Positions 26,492 through 35,194 of a DNA stretch of 64,000 bases are shown in pieces. Position numbers and translations under genes: made by a program. The notes under the pieces are model-generated. The model had not been told where the DNA came from and searched no databases. It was given only the letters and a program-made list of their open reading frames with translations. Location: contig JAJEDR010000025.1 of NCBI GenBank assembly GCA_022821385.1, forward strand, positions 19,160 through 83,159. The letters run 5' to 3'. Within the stretch, counting starts at the first letter, position 1. Every line of letters starts with the position of its first letter. The stretch is from Rhodothermales bacterium (GTDB taxonomy: Bacteria; Bacteroidota; Rhodothermia; Rhodothermales; Bin80).

Positions 26492-26755
26492 TTAAAGATG
26501 GCGATAAACATCCTCCAACGACAGGTCGCAGGCAAGCATCATGACTTGAATGTGATACAGCAGTTGGGAGATTTCCTCGGCGGTGCGTTCACGGGTCTCG
26601 TGGCTTGCTGCCATCCACACTTCGCCTGCTTCCTCAAGAATTTTTTTGCCAATCTCATGCGTGCCTGTATTGACTGCCTGTACAGTGCCGGACATCGGAT
26701 CCTGTTGTTGTACCTTGTCCTCAAGTTCCTGGAAAAGATCTTCAAACCGCTTCAT
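26492..26755 (-). CDS. hisE: Phosphoribosyl-ATP pyrophosphohydrolase
   Basis: An 87-residue all-alpha enzyme of the MazG-like superfamily that removes pyrophosphate from phosphoribosyl-ATP, the second step of histidine synthesis. The metal-binding motifs are EEAGEVW and EEISQLLYH, with the lysine pair [10 protein letters not shown] just before them. It stands alone rather than fused to HisI. The next gene in the transcript is hisG, whose product supplies its substrate. Confidence 0.92.
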   Translation of the reverse strand: MKRFEDLFQELEDKVQQQDPMSGTVQAVNTGTHEIGKKILEEAGEVWMAASHETRERTAEEISQLLYHIQVMMLACDLSLEDVYRHL

Positions 26756-26849
26756 TTCAAAAATTATTGGACTGATTTGCTCTGCCTGGGGATCTTACTA
26801 GCGACGCTTGCAGAGCTTCTGACTAAGGGGTGTTTTTTACTAATGGGAG

Positions 26850-27437
26850 CTAACTGGAAGAATCAATGGAATCCAAGTTGTCGGGGAGCCATGGGTGCCT
26901 AGGTGGGAAGTTGCACTCCGTGCGCCCGATCTCGTTGCCCTCGCTGTCGTAGGTTCTGTTGTACCCTTCCGCAACGATCATTCCCGTTTCCTCGTTGTTG
27001 TGCCCGTCCGCACCGTCGCACACCCCAATCAGGTCGTCTATGCACTTGCCGAACTCCGTCTTCTTTAAAATATTGGCTTTAGTTCTTACTTCGCAGTCAA
27101 TTGTCCGCGTATTCGTCTTGTACTGAATGTGCCAACCCGCAAAGCCAATTCCAAACGCATCCTCGTCCGTTATGGAGCGCCAGCGAATGCCGCCGGGCAA
27201 AACTCCGCTGTCACCCTCTTCAAAGGAAGGCAACAAAGCGTCATGGTGCCTTGAAAGCTGGATCATGCCGTCCGGTGGCAATTGATCAATCAGTTCAGCT
27301 ATTTCGTCGCTCGAAGCTTGGCTTTCCGTATGTTCAACCGAGTTGGAACAGCCAACGGCAATTAAGGCCATTAAGACCGGGGGCGCAAGGAAGGAAAAAC
27401 GCTTCACGTGTCTGGTATAGGGTTGGGTTGAATGCAT
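26850..27437 (-). CDS. Four-cysteine lipoprotein, member A of a paralogous family
   Basis: A 195-residue predicted lipoprotein: a basic N-terminus, hydrophobic core (FLAPPVLMALIAVGC) and lipidated Cys30. The mature part has four further cysteines spaced C-x16-C-x7-C-x34-C, the last followed by asparagine (ECN). The protein at 31341-31874 has the same arrangement with C-x16-C-x7-C-x33-C and the same final CN, although overall identity is low. I know no named family for this pattern. Two disulfides are likely in the periplasm or at the outer-membrane face. An in-frame ATG 11 codons upstream is an alternative start. It follows an IS1595 transposase remnant. Confidence 0.6.
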   Translation of the reverse strand: MHSTQPYTRHVKRFSFLAPPVLMALIAVGCSNSVEHTESQASSDEIAELIDQLPPDGMIQLSRHHDALLPSFEEGDSGVLPGGIRWRSITDEDAFGIGFAGWHIQYKTNTRTIDCEVRTKANILKKTEFGKCIDDLIGVCDGADGHNNEETGMIVAEGYNRTYDSEGNEIGRTECNFPPRHPWLPDNLDSIDSSS

Positions 27438-27487
27438 GAATTGGTTCCGCTTACTGAAGCGCTTCCACAAAGTTGCTGTCCGACTGG

Positions 27488-27808
27488 CTACAACCTCGTT
27501 ACAATCCCGTCCACGAACGCGTCAAAGGGAGCCTCATAGTCACTATGGTTGTACTTCCAGCAACTCTCCGCTAGAAATAACGGCTTGCGCTTATTGCTGT
27601 AGTGGTGGTGCGTGCCGAACCACGCCCGCTTGACCAGCGCCCAGAAGGACTCAATGTTGTTGACATGCACGTTGCCCTCAACGAATTTGTGCGCGTGGTG
27701 GATCACGGAGTGCTTGTAGTCTCTTCCTGCATACTGGTAGGCGGAGTATTCGTCCGACATTAGGTCCGTGCCACTGGACTCGACGTGGGTGTGTCTGCAG
27801 AATATCAC
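27488..27808 (-). pseudogene. IS1595-family (ISXO2-like) transposase, C-terminal remnant
   Basis: About 100 codons match the end of the ISXO2-like DDE domain: SDEYSAYQYAGRDYKHSVIH, then VHVNNIESFWALVKRAWFGT, then a helix KYNHSDYEAPFDAF. The aspartate in DEYSAY and the glutamate in NNIESFW are residues of the catalytic triad. The first half, with zinc ribbon and first aspartate, is missing upstream. No terminal inverted repeats could be made out by eye. The N-terminal part of a related transposase persists at 5500-5815, so at least two insertions occurred. Confidence 0.75.
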
Positions 27809-27984
27809 AGATTGCGACCGAAATTGGCCACGAATACTATGTCTTCAACAATTGACGGCTATATCTTCGCGTCTCCCCCACAGTCTAATGACTATTTGCC
27901 GCCGAATGTCAACTGCCCTTCTGTGACGTTATTTTGCAATCGTCACAATTCGCAAGTCTGCGATAAATTTCTTCAGAGGTAGGC

Positions 27985-28554
27985 TTATGAATTCCTTCGT
28001 TTTTTAGCTAGCTCCTTCATATGTCTAATGAAGTCACCCTGCTGATTCAAAGGTAATTCTCGATCTAAAGAATTTTTCGTACGCTGGGGGACCAAATCAG
28101 CCTCTGATATCTGGATCGTGCGAATTTCTACCAAGGCATCATAAACATGCACCTGATAATGATTAAGTGCCTGTTCATCCCACTTTGACGAAGAAAGTGT
28201 TAAATCCCCGTAAAAGGTTATGTCATCTTCGCCCAACACGCCGCCCACGGAAGGAGAATTTTTATCATTTATTGCAAATACTTCACCTGGCGAAGAAATG
28301 ACTCGGACGGTTGGTCCAGCCAGCGTTACTTTGCGGAGTCCTCCATCCTCGAAACGTTCAATTAAAACCCCCTTATCCCCAAATACCGTGATTGTGGCTT
28401 CCTGTTGAATGAGCGTAGCATTTTCTCCCGAAAGCTCGTCTAACGTAACTTGAGCAGAAGCTGTAGCGCATACAAATGCAAACAAAAGTAGCGCTATTAA
28501 TGAACCTCTTGCGAAGCCATTTTTTGAGGTGGAAGTCGAGTGGATTGCTTGCAT
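27985..28554 (-). CDS. Hypothetical exported protein
   Basis: A 189-residue protein with a clear signal peptide (SLIALLLFAFVCATASAQ, cleavage after ASA). The mature part is rich in beta strands (ATLIQQEATITVFGDKGVLI, then KVTLAGPTVRVIS) and ends in a charged tail (MKELAKKRRNS). The strand pattern faintly recalls LptA/OstA-like jelly-roll domains, but I cannot name a family. The start at 28554 places the signal sequence at the N-terminus; the frame is open 25 codons further upstream. No neighbour clearly shares its transcript. Confidence 0.5.
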   Translation of the reverse strand: MQAIHSTSTSKNGFARGSLIALLLFAFVCATASAQVTLDELSGENATLIQQEATITVFGDKGVLIERFEDGGLRKVTLAGPTVRVISSPGEVFAINDKNSPSVGGVLGEDDITFYGDLTLSSSKWDEQALNHYQVHVYDALVEIRTIQISEADLVPQRTKNSLDRELPLNQQGDFIRHMKELAKKRRNS

Positions 28555-28769
28555 GATCTTGGTTACTAGTCTTGGGTTTCGTGGGACCAACGTCGCTAAT
28601 GGTTCAATGATCCGCAGGAGCCTGTACACCAGCCGCCAATATTCGGATCGCGTTGCGGGAGATAAACAAAAGGGTCAGATCGAACGATGCTGACCCCTGG
28701 AATCAAAAGGCTTGGCATACACATATGGACGTGCAACCCGCCCGGGTTTTAAAAGAAGCGGTTTCCCGC

Positions 28770-29006
28770 TTACGCCGTCACCGTTTCTACAAGAAGACGG
28801 TTGAGGCGAGGCGCCGAGCGGTCGTTTGTGCCCGCAAGAGAATCTTCAAAGAATGCAATGAAAGCAGAGCGCTCTAGCGGATTCGACTCGAAAGATTCCA
28901 AGGCAGAAATGAATTTTTTCCAGAGTGGTTCTTCAATCTGGCCAGCCAGATATCGTGCAAAAAGATGCACCATAGGGTTCGTGTTCTTTACTTTCTTGTT
29001 TGCCAT
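28770..29006 (-). CDS. Small hypothetical protein
   Basis: A 78-residue soluble, mostly helical protein (MVHLFARYLAGQIEEPLW, then KKFISALESFESNPLERS). The residue make-up is protein-like and it has an ATG start, but no family is recognised. It lies upstream of the exported protein at 27985-28554 on the same strand, about 215 bases away. It may be a short regulator or a remnant. Confidence 0.4.
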   Translation of the reverse strand: MANKKVKNTNPMVHLFARYLAGQIEEPLWKKFISALESFESNPLERSAFIAFFEDSLAGTNDRSAPRLNRLLVETVTA

Positions 29007-29137
29007 GTTATCGTTTGGGCTCGGAGTCTGCAGTCTCTACGGCAAAAATCGGGCCAAAGTTGCGTTTTATGACCAAGAGGTTGACTTACTTACACGAAAC
29101 AGGCCGGATATACGCAATTAATGAGGTGATGGTATCC

Positions 29138-30067
29138 TCAGAAGGGAGGTTCAAAACCGGCTTTGCCCTCTTCAAGGGTTAATCCGTAGTCCCCTATACA
29201 GAGGGCGAGGGTGTGTCGCCATGCATGGTATCGTCGTAGATATTCGCGTGGCAGCGATGCCAGGTCACAGCCGAGTTTTTGTGCCATGAGGTTGAGAGCG
29301 TCATCCCGTGTCATGGCTACAAATCGACCTCTGTTGAAATGAAAGGCCTGCGATACGAAACGCCCCACCCCGGTAGAGACAAGTTGCTCAGCAAATCTTG
29401 TCGGGTTATGCAGCCAAAGTAATGGGGTCAGAGTGATGCAGGTCGAGATTCCAGACGAGGCCACTTCGGTGATTGCTTCCAGCCGTCGCTGGTTACCGGG
29501 GCACTTTGGTTCGAAGGTGTGCCGGACAGATTCATCATCCGTCGTAACCGTCATGTTGATCTGTGCATTGCCCCCATTTTCAACGATAGTCTGGTAGAGA
29601 TCCAAATCACGGACTACATCCGGGCCGCGTGTTTGAACCACCAGTTTGGGACGCGGCTTGTGGTAGTGAGTCGTTTCTGCCGTTGCAGTCTTGCCCGCCA
29701 GTACCTCCAATACTGCACGGGTGAGTCCCAGCTTTCGCTCAAGAGGTTGATAGGGATCCGTGACACTGCTCATGTAAATCCGTTTTCCGTCCAGGCAGCG
29801 ACGATTGCGGTGGAGTTTTCGGTTCAGGTTTTCCGCTGCATTCTCCTTTACGCGGACCCAGTAACCCCAGTTGTCCCGGTGGTATGGACTTCTGGAAAAG
29901 AATGCAGCGTAGCAGTATGTGCAGCCAAAAGCACAACCGGAGTATGGGTTGAGGGAATAGTCATAGGCTTCTATGAAGCCAGTCGCCCGTGTCAAAATGT
30001 TTGATGTTTTGCCATAGGTGATGTCATTCAGTTGCCCTAAGCGTTGAGGTATGAGGTGGGTGTCCAT
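29138..30067 (-). CDS. Radical SAM protein of the SPL-like (Rv2578c) family
   Basis: A 309-residue radical SAM enzyme. The iron-sulfur motif reads CAFGCTYCYA (CxxxCxxC) at about residue 46, after the family N-terminus ending SLNPYSGC. Further conserved blocks are YMSSVTDPYQPLERKLGLTR and QINMTVTTDDESVRHTFEP, which are typical of the spore photoproduct lyase-like group found outside spore formers. The reaction of this branch is not established; DNA photoproduct repair has been proposed only for true SplB. It is followed by the small hypothetical gene at 28770-29006 and stands alone. Confidence 0.88.
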   Translation of the reverse strand: MDTHLIPQRLGQLNDITYGKTSNILTRATGFIEAYDYSLNPYSGCAFGCTYCYAAFFSRSPYHRDNWGYWVRVKENAAENLNRKLHRNRRCLDGKRIYMSSVTDPYQPLERKLGLTRAVLEVLAGKTATAETTHYHKPRPKLVVQTRGPDVVRDLDLYQTIVENGGNAQINMTVTTDDESVRHTFEPKCPGNQRRLEAITEVASSGISTCITLTPLLWLHNPTRFAEQLVSTGVGRFVSQAFHFNRGRFVAMTRDDALNLMAQKLGCDLASLPREYLRRYHAWRHTLALCIGDYGLTLEEGKAGFEPPF

Positions 30068-30189
30068 CAGAGTGGTTCGTGCCTAGGTGAGCAGGTAGGT
30101 GAGAGCAGCCGAGGAATCTAAGTGCCTCCCACTCGGGTAAAGATATATACACAGCTTACAGCATGTATGAGGAGGAGCGGCAGAGCGAC

Positions 30190-31190
30190 CTAAATTGAAT
30201 AAGACAGTGTGAAGTAGAAATTACGGCCCGGATTGGGCAGATTACTGAAACATAGATGCTCGTGATAGTAAACACGAAACAGGTTGTCTAAGCCGATACT
30301 CAGGTCTATCCCGGGTCCAAGCGTTGTTCCTCCTCGAACGTTGACGACGCAACAACCATCTGTTCCATCCTCATCGGCAAAAATACGGGCTACCCGGTTT
30401 TGAGGCATGGCCATCTGAGCTTCCAGATCGCCCCACCATTTGTTGTACATGGCACGAAGGCTGGTCCAGCCGGTGAGGGGAGGGATCAGATACATCGGTT
30501 CATCAAGCTCAAGATTCTGTCCGCATGTCTACGAAGCGGTTCCAGTCAACTCATGCCATTCCCGAAGAACAAAAACGGCACATGCGTCACCACCGGTGAG
30601 GAATGCGGCAGATGAGTTGTAATAGGTTCTGAATCTTGGCGCGGAAGTGCTTCCGAGCAGATCTGAATCGTTTCGGTCGCCAACGTAATGGAGCACATGA
30701 TTGGCAAAAATGCTGGCACGAACCCTGATCTTTGAGGTCTATTTCTCAATCCCCAATTCGACCTGAGTACTTCTTTCAGGATTTGGGTTAAGGTTGCCGG
30801 TATAGAAATAGCCATCAACGTAGTTGTACACATAGTGTCCGTATTTCTAAACATGCGTGGGGAGTCGCCGAAAATCTGCCATGGATCAACGCAATCGCCC
30901 CCCTGGAACCCGGCTCTTGCGTCAGGCTTAGGCTCACATTTCCAAGAGAATAGGATTGAGTAAAGTCGCTGAGGTTCCAACGCCATTGCATCGCAGCAAT
31001 GGCTTCTTGGTGCTGCGCCTCGCAGGGTGAATGATCCAGATGGTTCCAAACCGAAGTTGCTCCAGAATGAGGAATGGCTTCCGATCTACAGTAAATTCGG
31101 GCTAGGCAGAGATGCAGCTTCTGAACAGGCCTGAACCGGAAAACCTGCAGGACAATCGCCTTAACGTCAACTTTTTGCAAACGCTGTATC
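30190..31190 (-). pseudogene. TonB-dependent receptor, C-terminal remnant with stops and frameshifts
   Basis: The minus strand carries the end of a TonB-dependent receptor barrel in several frames. In order: YVDGYFYTGNLNPNPERSTQ, VELGIEK, then a TAG, then TSKIRVRASIFANHVLHYVG in the same frame, then a frame change. The final 101 codons from 30495 include LGPGIDLSIGLDNLFRVYYH and end PGRNFYFTLSYSI, the typical C-terminal strand with aromatic residues. Sequence further upstream is hard to read and no plug domain is seen. The gene is clearly inactive and is distinct from the receptor fragment at 2974-3478. Confidence 0.75.
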
Positions 31191-31340
31191 CAAATACGTC
31201 GCGACCAAGAAATTCTCCTTCAAATTGGCTCCTCAGATGTACGCAATCGTGGCCAAGATGCCTTCAATTCGGTGAGAAAACGTGCTCTAGAGCAGACATG
31301 ATACACAATGTTGTGCAACAGGTAGACGTGGACTACCCCA

Positions 31341-31874
31341 TCAGCGGTATGTTGGATTACAGGGCACTGCCGTAGCCGTGTTGTCGTCGTTGTAGGTTAC
31401 GTTCATACCGTGAGCCTCGAGCGATTTACCGTCTTCGCTGGAGGCATATACAGCAGTGTCGCAACTCTCGCTTACGAACTGTATGCAGTCTGCAAAGTCC
31501 TCAAAGCCGAGAGAACTAGCCCCCTTTTTCATTGTGCATTCGGGGGTTGCGAGCGTGCGGTAGGAGTCCTGCCGGTCATGTTTATACGTGGTTTTGATCT
31601 GCATTCTTATGAAAGGAACTAGGAAGTCACCAGCATGAGCGGCTCCCCAATGTCGGCCATCTGAAAGTTGACCTGAATAGTCCCACTCGAACCGAGCGAG
31701 GTAGTCAGGAACCGAAGTTATAAGGACGAGGCTGTCTTCTTCTCCCCAATCGGCTCTTAGTAGTGCCTCTATTTCGGTGGAAGTATCTTGGGGCGCCTCC
31801 GTTACAGAGGATTCGCAGGAGGCAAATAGCGCGAGAAAGATTGGGACTGCAAGTATGCGAAGTACGTGTTTCAT
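31341..31874 (-). CDS. Four-cysteine lipoprotein, member B of a paralogous family
   Basis: A 177-residue predicted lipoprotein with a short basic start (MKHVLRILAVPIFLALFASC) whose cysteine is the lipidation site. The mature part has four cysteines spaced C-x16-C-x7-C-x33-C, the last followed by asparagine. This matches the protein at 26850-27437 position by position except for one residue in the last gap, and both share a GxN(R/V)TY block before the final cysteine. The two are 4 kb apart on the same strand with unrelated or broken genes between them. Function unknown. Confidence 0.6.
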   Translation of the reverse strand: MKHVLRILAVPIFLALFASCESSVTEAPQDTSTEIEALLRADWGEEDSLVLITSVPDYLARFEWDYSGQLSDGRHWGAAHAGDFLVPFIRMQIKTTYKHDRQDSYRTLATPECTMKKGASSLGFEDFADCIQFVSESCDTAVYASSEDGKSLEAHGMNVTYNDDNTATAVPCNPTYR

Positions 31875-32205
31875 TTTGTTGGTCGGTCTCACGCGGCGTA
31901 ATCACAGCTTCGGCAGCAAGCTTCTGCACAGACACTCGTCAAAGGTGTTTCCAGTCGTGCGTAGGTCACGTACTGATCACGATCCATTGTCACCCGCTGT
32001 CAACTAGGGTTGGCACAATGCCCAAAAGCACGTCGAAACGGCCCTTATAAAGGTGTTGCTTAAGCCTTGAGTTCTGGCTTACCCTGCGGGACTATCGCCA
32101 TTACCTGGAATGAAGGTGCCCGCTTCATGAATTTCTTGCGTCCCAGCACCTCAGAACGCAAAATCACCGGTTATTGCATTCTTCCGCATCCAAACCCACC
32201 CACGC
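31875..32205. other. Stretch without a recognisable gene
   Basis: About 330 bases between the four-cysteine lipoprotein and the propeller/thioredoxin operon. All frames on both strands are broken by stops; the plus-strand frames of 70-110 codons here are not protein-like. It should contain the promoter of the lipoprotein at its left end. Confidence 0.35.
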
Positions 32206-33225
32206 TTACCGATACAGCAACCTATACACCACAACGACCGTATCGCGAATTTCATATGCTCTCTCGTCAGTCAATAGTGCAAATAAACCATCCGGCAACT
32301 TCACTGATTCATTATAATTCCCATTTTCCGCATCATAATAGTCAGCAATCATCTTCATGCGCGGATCCTTATTATCCCTCACTAACACAATAACTTGATC
32401 GTCGTTCACAAACATCGAATAATTCAGCGGAGGTCCGGGCCACCTCATGCCATTCTGCTCGACCATCTCCTCAGGCGGCTCAAACCCAACCGCTCCAATA
32501 GTCCTACGAGCGTACTTCACTTCTCCGTCACTGTTGTACCTAATTAGCGCTGGATACAAAGATGGTACGAAAAGCACATCTTCACCGAAAGCACTCAACC
32601 TTCCCGGTATTAGATACTTGTTGCGGACATGCAAGTTTTCGTCCAGCAACCTCCCAAACATTAGTGTATCAACATTCGAAGAGGTCACAAAGAATTCTCT
32701 ATATCTGTAGTCCGAAGGTATCAACCAATATTTTCGTCCACTGTTTGTTACGACCATTCTTTTAAAATGCATTTCGGGTTCCTCCATTGTCAACAAAGAG
32801 CCATCTGGCTGAAAATACGTCAGTCGCCGGTTCATGCTATCGTATATAAAGACTACCGAATCTCCGATTGTTCCTAAATTTCCCATTTGCATTACCTCTC
32901 CTGGCGCCCATCCCATGCCCTGCCCGTACGTCGTTGTGTGCCGCCCCAAATTATCGAATGCTTTCACACTCATGTCTCCGTAATCTCCAACGTACACGTT
33001 CTTTCCCGGCCCCTTCAATACACTGCCCGGGGTATAGAGCATCATGCTGTCATCAACTGGTAAATAGTGCAATGAATCCAGCGTCACATTACGCCACGCA
33101 CGACTCGTTGCATCTTGTTCGATCAACGGGATTTGAATTTCGACTTGTAGCCGACCAGGCTCCCCACATCCCAAAGAACTGATCAACAAAACGCCAACCC
33201 CGGCAAGTTTCAAGAATGCACTCAT
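32206..33225 (-). CDS. 6-bladed beta-propeller lipoprotein (BF3164-like)
   Basis: A 339-residue lipoprotein; the signal sequence ends LLISSLGC. The mature part has the repeated propeller pattern of this Bacteroidota family: GKNVYVGDYGDMSVKAFDNL, then a turn GMGWAPGEV, VVFIYDSMNRRLTYFQPDG and a last blade ending YYDAENG. Such proteins are surface or periplasmic and bind unknown ligands. Its ATG overlaps the stop of the thioredoxin-like gene upstream as ATGA, so translation is coupled. A second propeller gene with an in-frame stop lies on the other side of the thioredoxin gene, and a third is divergent at 35195. Confidence 0.8.
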   Translation of the reverse strand: MSAFLKLAGVGVLLISSLGCGEPGRLQVEIQIPLIEQDATSRAWRNVTLDSLHYLPVDDSMMLYTPGSVLKGPGKNVYVGDYGDMSVKAFDNLGRHTTTYGQGMGWAPGEVMQMGNLGTIGDSVVFIYDSMNRRLTYFQPDGSLLTMEEPEMHFKRMVVTNSGRKYWLIPSDYRYREFFVTSSNVDTLMFGRLLDENLHVRNKYLIPGRLSAFGEDVLFVPSLYPALIRYNSDGEVKYARRTIGAVGFEPPEEMVEQNGMRWPGPPLNYSMFVNDDQVIVLVRDNKDPRMKMIADYYDAENGNYNESVKLPDGLFALLTDERAYEIRDTVVVVYRLLYR

Positions 33226-33800
33226 ATCACCACCTTTAACTTAACCAGGGTGTTATCAATAAGTAATTGCTCGATTTGGCTTTCCTGTTCCGCATCCAGC
33301 ATGCCAATCCATTTATGCTGTACTCTGCCTTCGCCATCAACAATCAAAATGGTTGGTACATACTCAACATTAAGGTCAGACACTGGAATGACCATTAACG
33401 TATCTACTCGTACTTGATACTTGGCTAGCATGCGTTCTTGAAGTCGGCGGGATTGACTAGTATCGATAACTGCCATAAAAGCGAACCGCCTATTCACTTG
33501 GCTGCCTTTCAATGTTTTCTGAAGTGTTTTGTAAAATGGCATAGACTGAATGCAGTAAGGGCAACTAGGCGTAAGGGCCAGCAACACCGCACCATCATAC
33601 TTATCCCAGTCTTCAAACAATTTCACTTCTCCTATTTCCTGTGTGCCAGCAGTAGTATCGAGATCGCTATCGTCTAAGCCGGTAAAAACCGTGAACACAA
33701 CAAACACAATAATAGCAAGCAACAATGTGCTGTGGGCAATGATTTCCAATTTACCCATAGATTTGAGCGTGCGTCTGCAGTACGCGAGTAATGATTTCAT
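33222..33800 (-). CDS. Membrane-anchored thioredoxin-fold protein
   Basis: A 192-residue protein with one N-terminal transmembrane helix (STLLLAIIVFVVFTVFTG) and a periplasmic thioredoxin-like domain. The active site is C80-P-Y-C83 in TPSCPYCIQSMPFY and the cis-proline is P149 in EYVPTILIVDGEGRV. The fold is that of TlpA/redoxin proteins, which reduce or oxidise thiols outside the cytoplasm. A GTG seven codons upstream is an alternative start. It lies between two propeller lipoproteins on one transcript (11-base gap upstream, ATGA overlap downstream), suggesting that it serves those proteins or their partner. Confidence 0.8.
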   Translation of the reverse strand: MKSLLAYCRRTLKSMGKLEIIAHSTLLLAIIVFVVFTVFTGLDDSDLDTTAGTQEIGEVKLFEDWDKYDGAVLLALTPSCPYCIQSMPFYKTLQKTLKGSQVNRRFAFMAVIDTSQSRRLQERMLAKYQVRVDTLMVIPVSDLNVEYVPTILIVDGEGRVQHKWIGMLDAEQESQIEQLLIDNTLVKLKVVI

Positions 33801-33811
33801 TCTATAATCAA

Positions 33812-34930
33812 TCAAAAACACTTTTGGTGTTTGATAGGCGGCGTTTCTAAGCGGCTAAACAAATCGTGCCTGTATACTGTTACTGTAGTATCTGTATCAG
33901 CGGCGATCCGTTTTGCAGATAAAGTGATACGTCCAATGAACGGTATCTTTACTGATCCGATATAGTGTCCGGTCGCGATACTATAGGCATCCATGGCACG
34001 CTCACCATTTGGACGAACATTTATTAACAGCCAACCATTAACCACATTCGTTCCATAATGTATTATGCTGGATATCGGAGCTATTAATACCTGTGCATCT
34101 TTATCCAACATCCGAGTCTCTATTTGTGCTTCTCCGGTTTCATAGGCTGTCATGGTACGTTGTGCGTACAGTAGACTGCCGGTTGAATCATACACTGCAA
34201 ACATTGGATAATATGCGGACGCAAATATCATGCAGTTCCCGTATGTGTGAATCCATCCCTCATTACCTAGGGCTGTCGCAATGTCACCTTGATTTTCGAA
34301 GACCTTGCCAAAGCGTCGCCTGCCCGTATCGGTTATTACTGTAAATAGCGATTCTGACTCCAAATAGAAATAGTATGAAATACCGGACTCGGTGCGTGCT
34401 TGGCGAAGCGGGTTATCGAGTTGTTGCTTTGCCCAAAAGCGATTGGTTTGGGTTTCGAAGGTATATTCAAAAAATTCGGCGGTCAGAACTATTAGGGAGT
34501 CACCAACAATAATTAAATCGGACACAGGCATACGTATCTGTCCAGGGGCACTCCCAATTCCGCGCGTGTGTAATGCTGCGAACACCCCCGTTGTATAAAA
34601 TTCTATTACGTGTCTGTCCACTACATCGTAAACCTATAGTTGATCTTTTGTGTCAAAACGATTGGCAAAGGGACCGAATACCGGCACAGAGTCGGTGTAT
34701 GAAATCTGAAACAGCGAATCCGTGGAAAATTGGTTCCATACGCGTTCCGTAGAGCGTCTGGGATTTAGTGTTAATGCTATGCCTTCAACCACTTCAGTGT
34801 CAGGTTTTTCCGCACACGAAGTGAGCGCGACAGCCAGTATGATGGCTACGGCGTAGACTGCTCTAATTGGAATCTTCGATTCTGCAGTCACTGTCGCCCT
34901 CGGACTGTCGAGGCTTGGACAATAGGGCAT
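33812..34930 (-). pseudogene. 6-bladed beta-propeller lipoprotein gene with one in-frame amber codon
   Basis: One minus-strand frame encodes a lipoprotein (signal core AVYAVAIILAVALTSC) that stops at a TAG at 34634-34636 and then continues in the same frame for 272 codons with propeller sequence. Examples are YDVVDRHVIEFYTTGVFAAL, DLIIVGDSLIVLTAEFFEY and a closing blade YSIATGHYIGSVKIPF. Around the stop the protein would read DTKDQL-stop-VYDVVDRH; related propellers usually have tyrosine or another large residue there (IYVxD). A single base change or a sequencing error would explain it. There is no other defect, so this may be a very young pseudogene or a read-through case. Confidence 0.65.
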
Positions 34931-35194
34931 ATTGCAATCAGGCAAGCGGACTGAGGCCCCGAAGTGAATTGGACAGCGAGACAAAGGCCTGCTTTAATAT
35001 GTGCGCCAAACTGCGTCCACCGCGCATGCAACCCGTTTTCTAGCGATCGCAGTGTGCGTGAAGCATCGGCTAGAATCTCGTGCAGTAAGTCAAGGATTGG
35101 GATCACCCAGACATTTTGCAAGGATATAACTGCAGCCGAAGTCATTGCACACTTTGCTCCGAACATACGAATTCCAGGATCATTAAACAAAATC

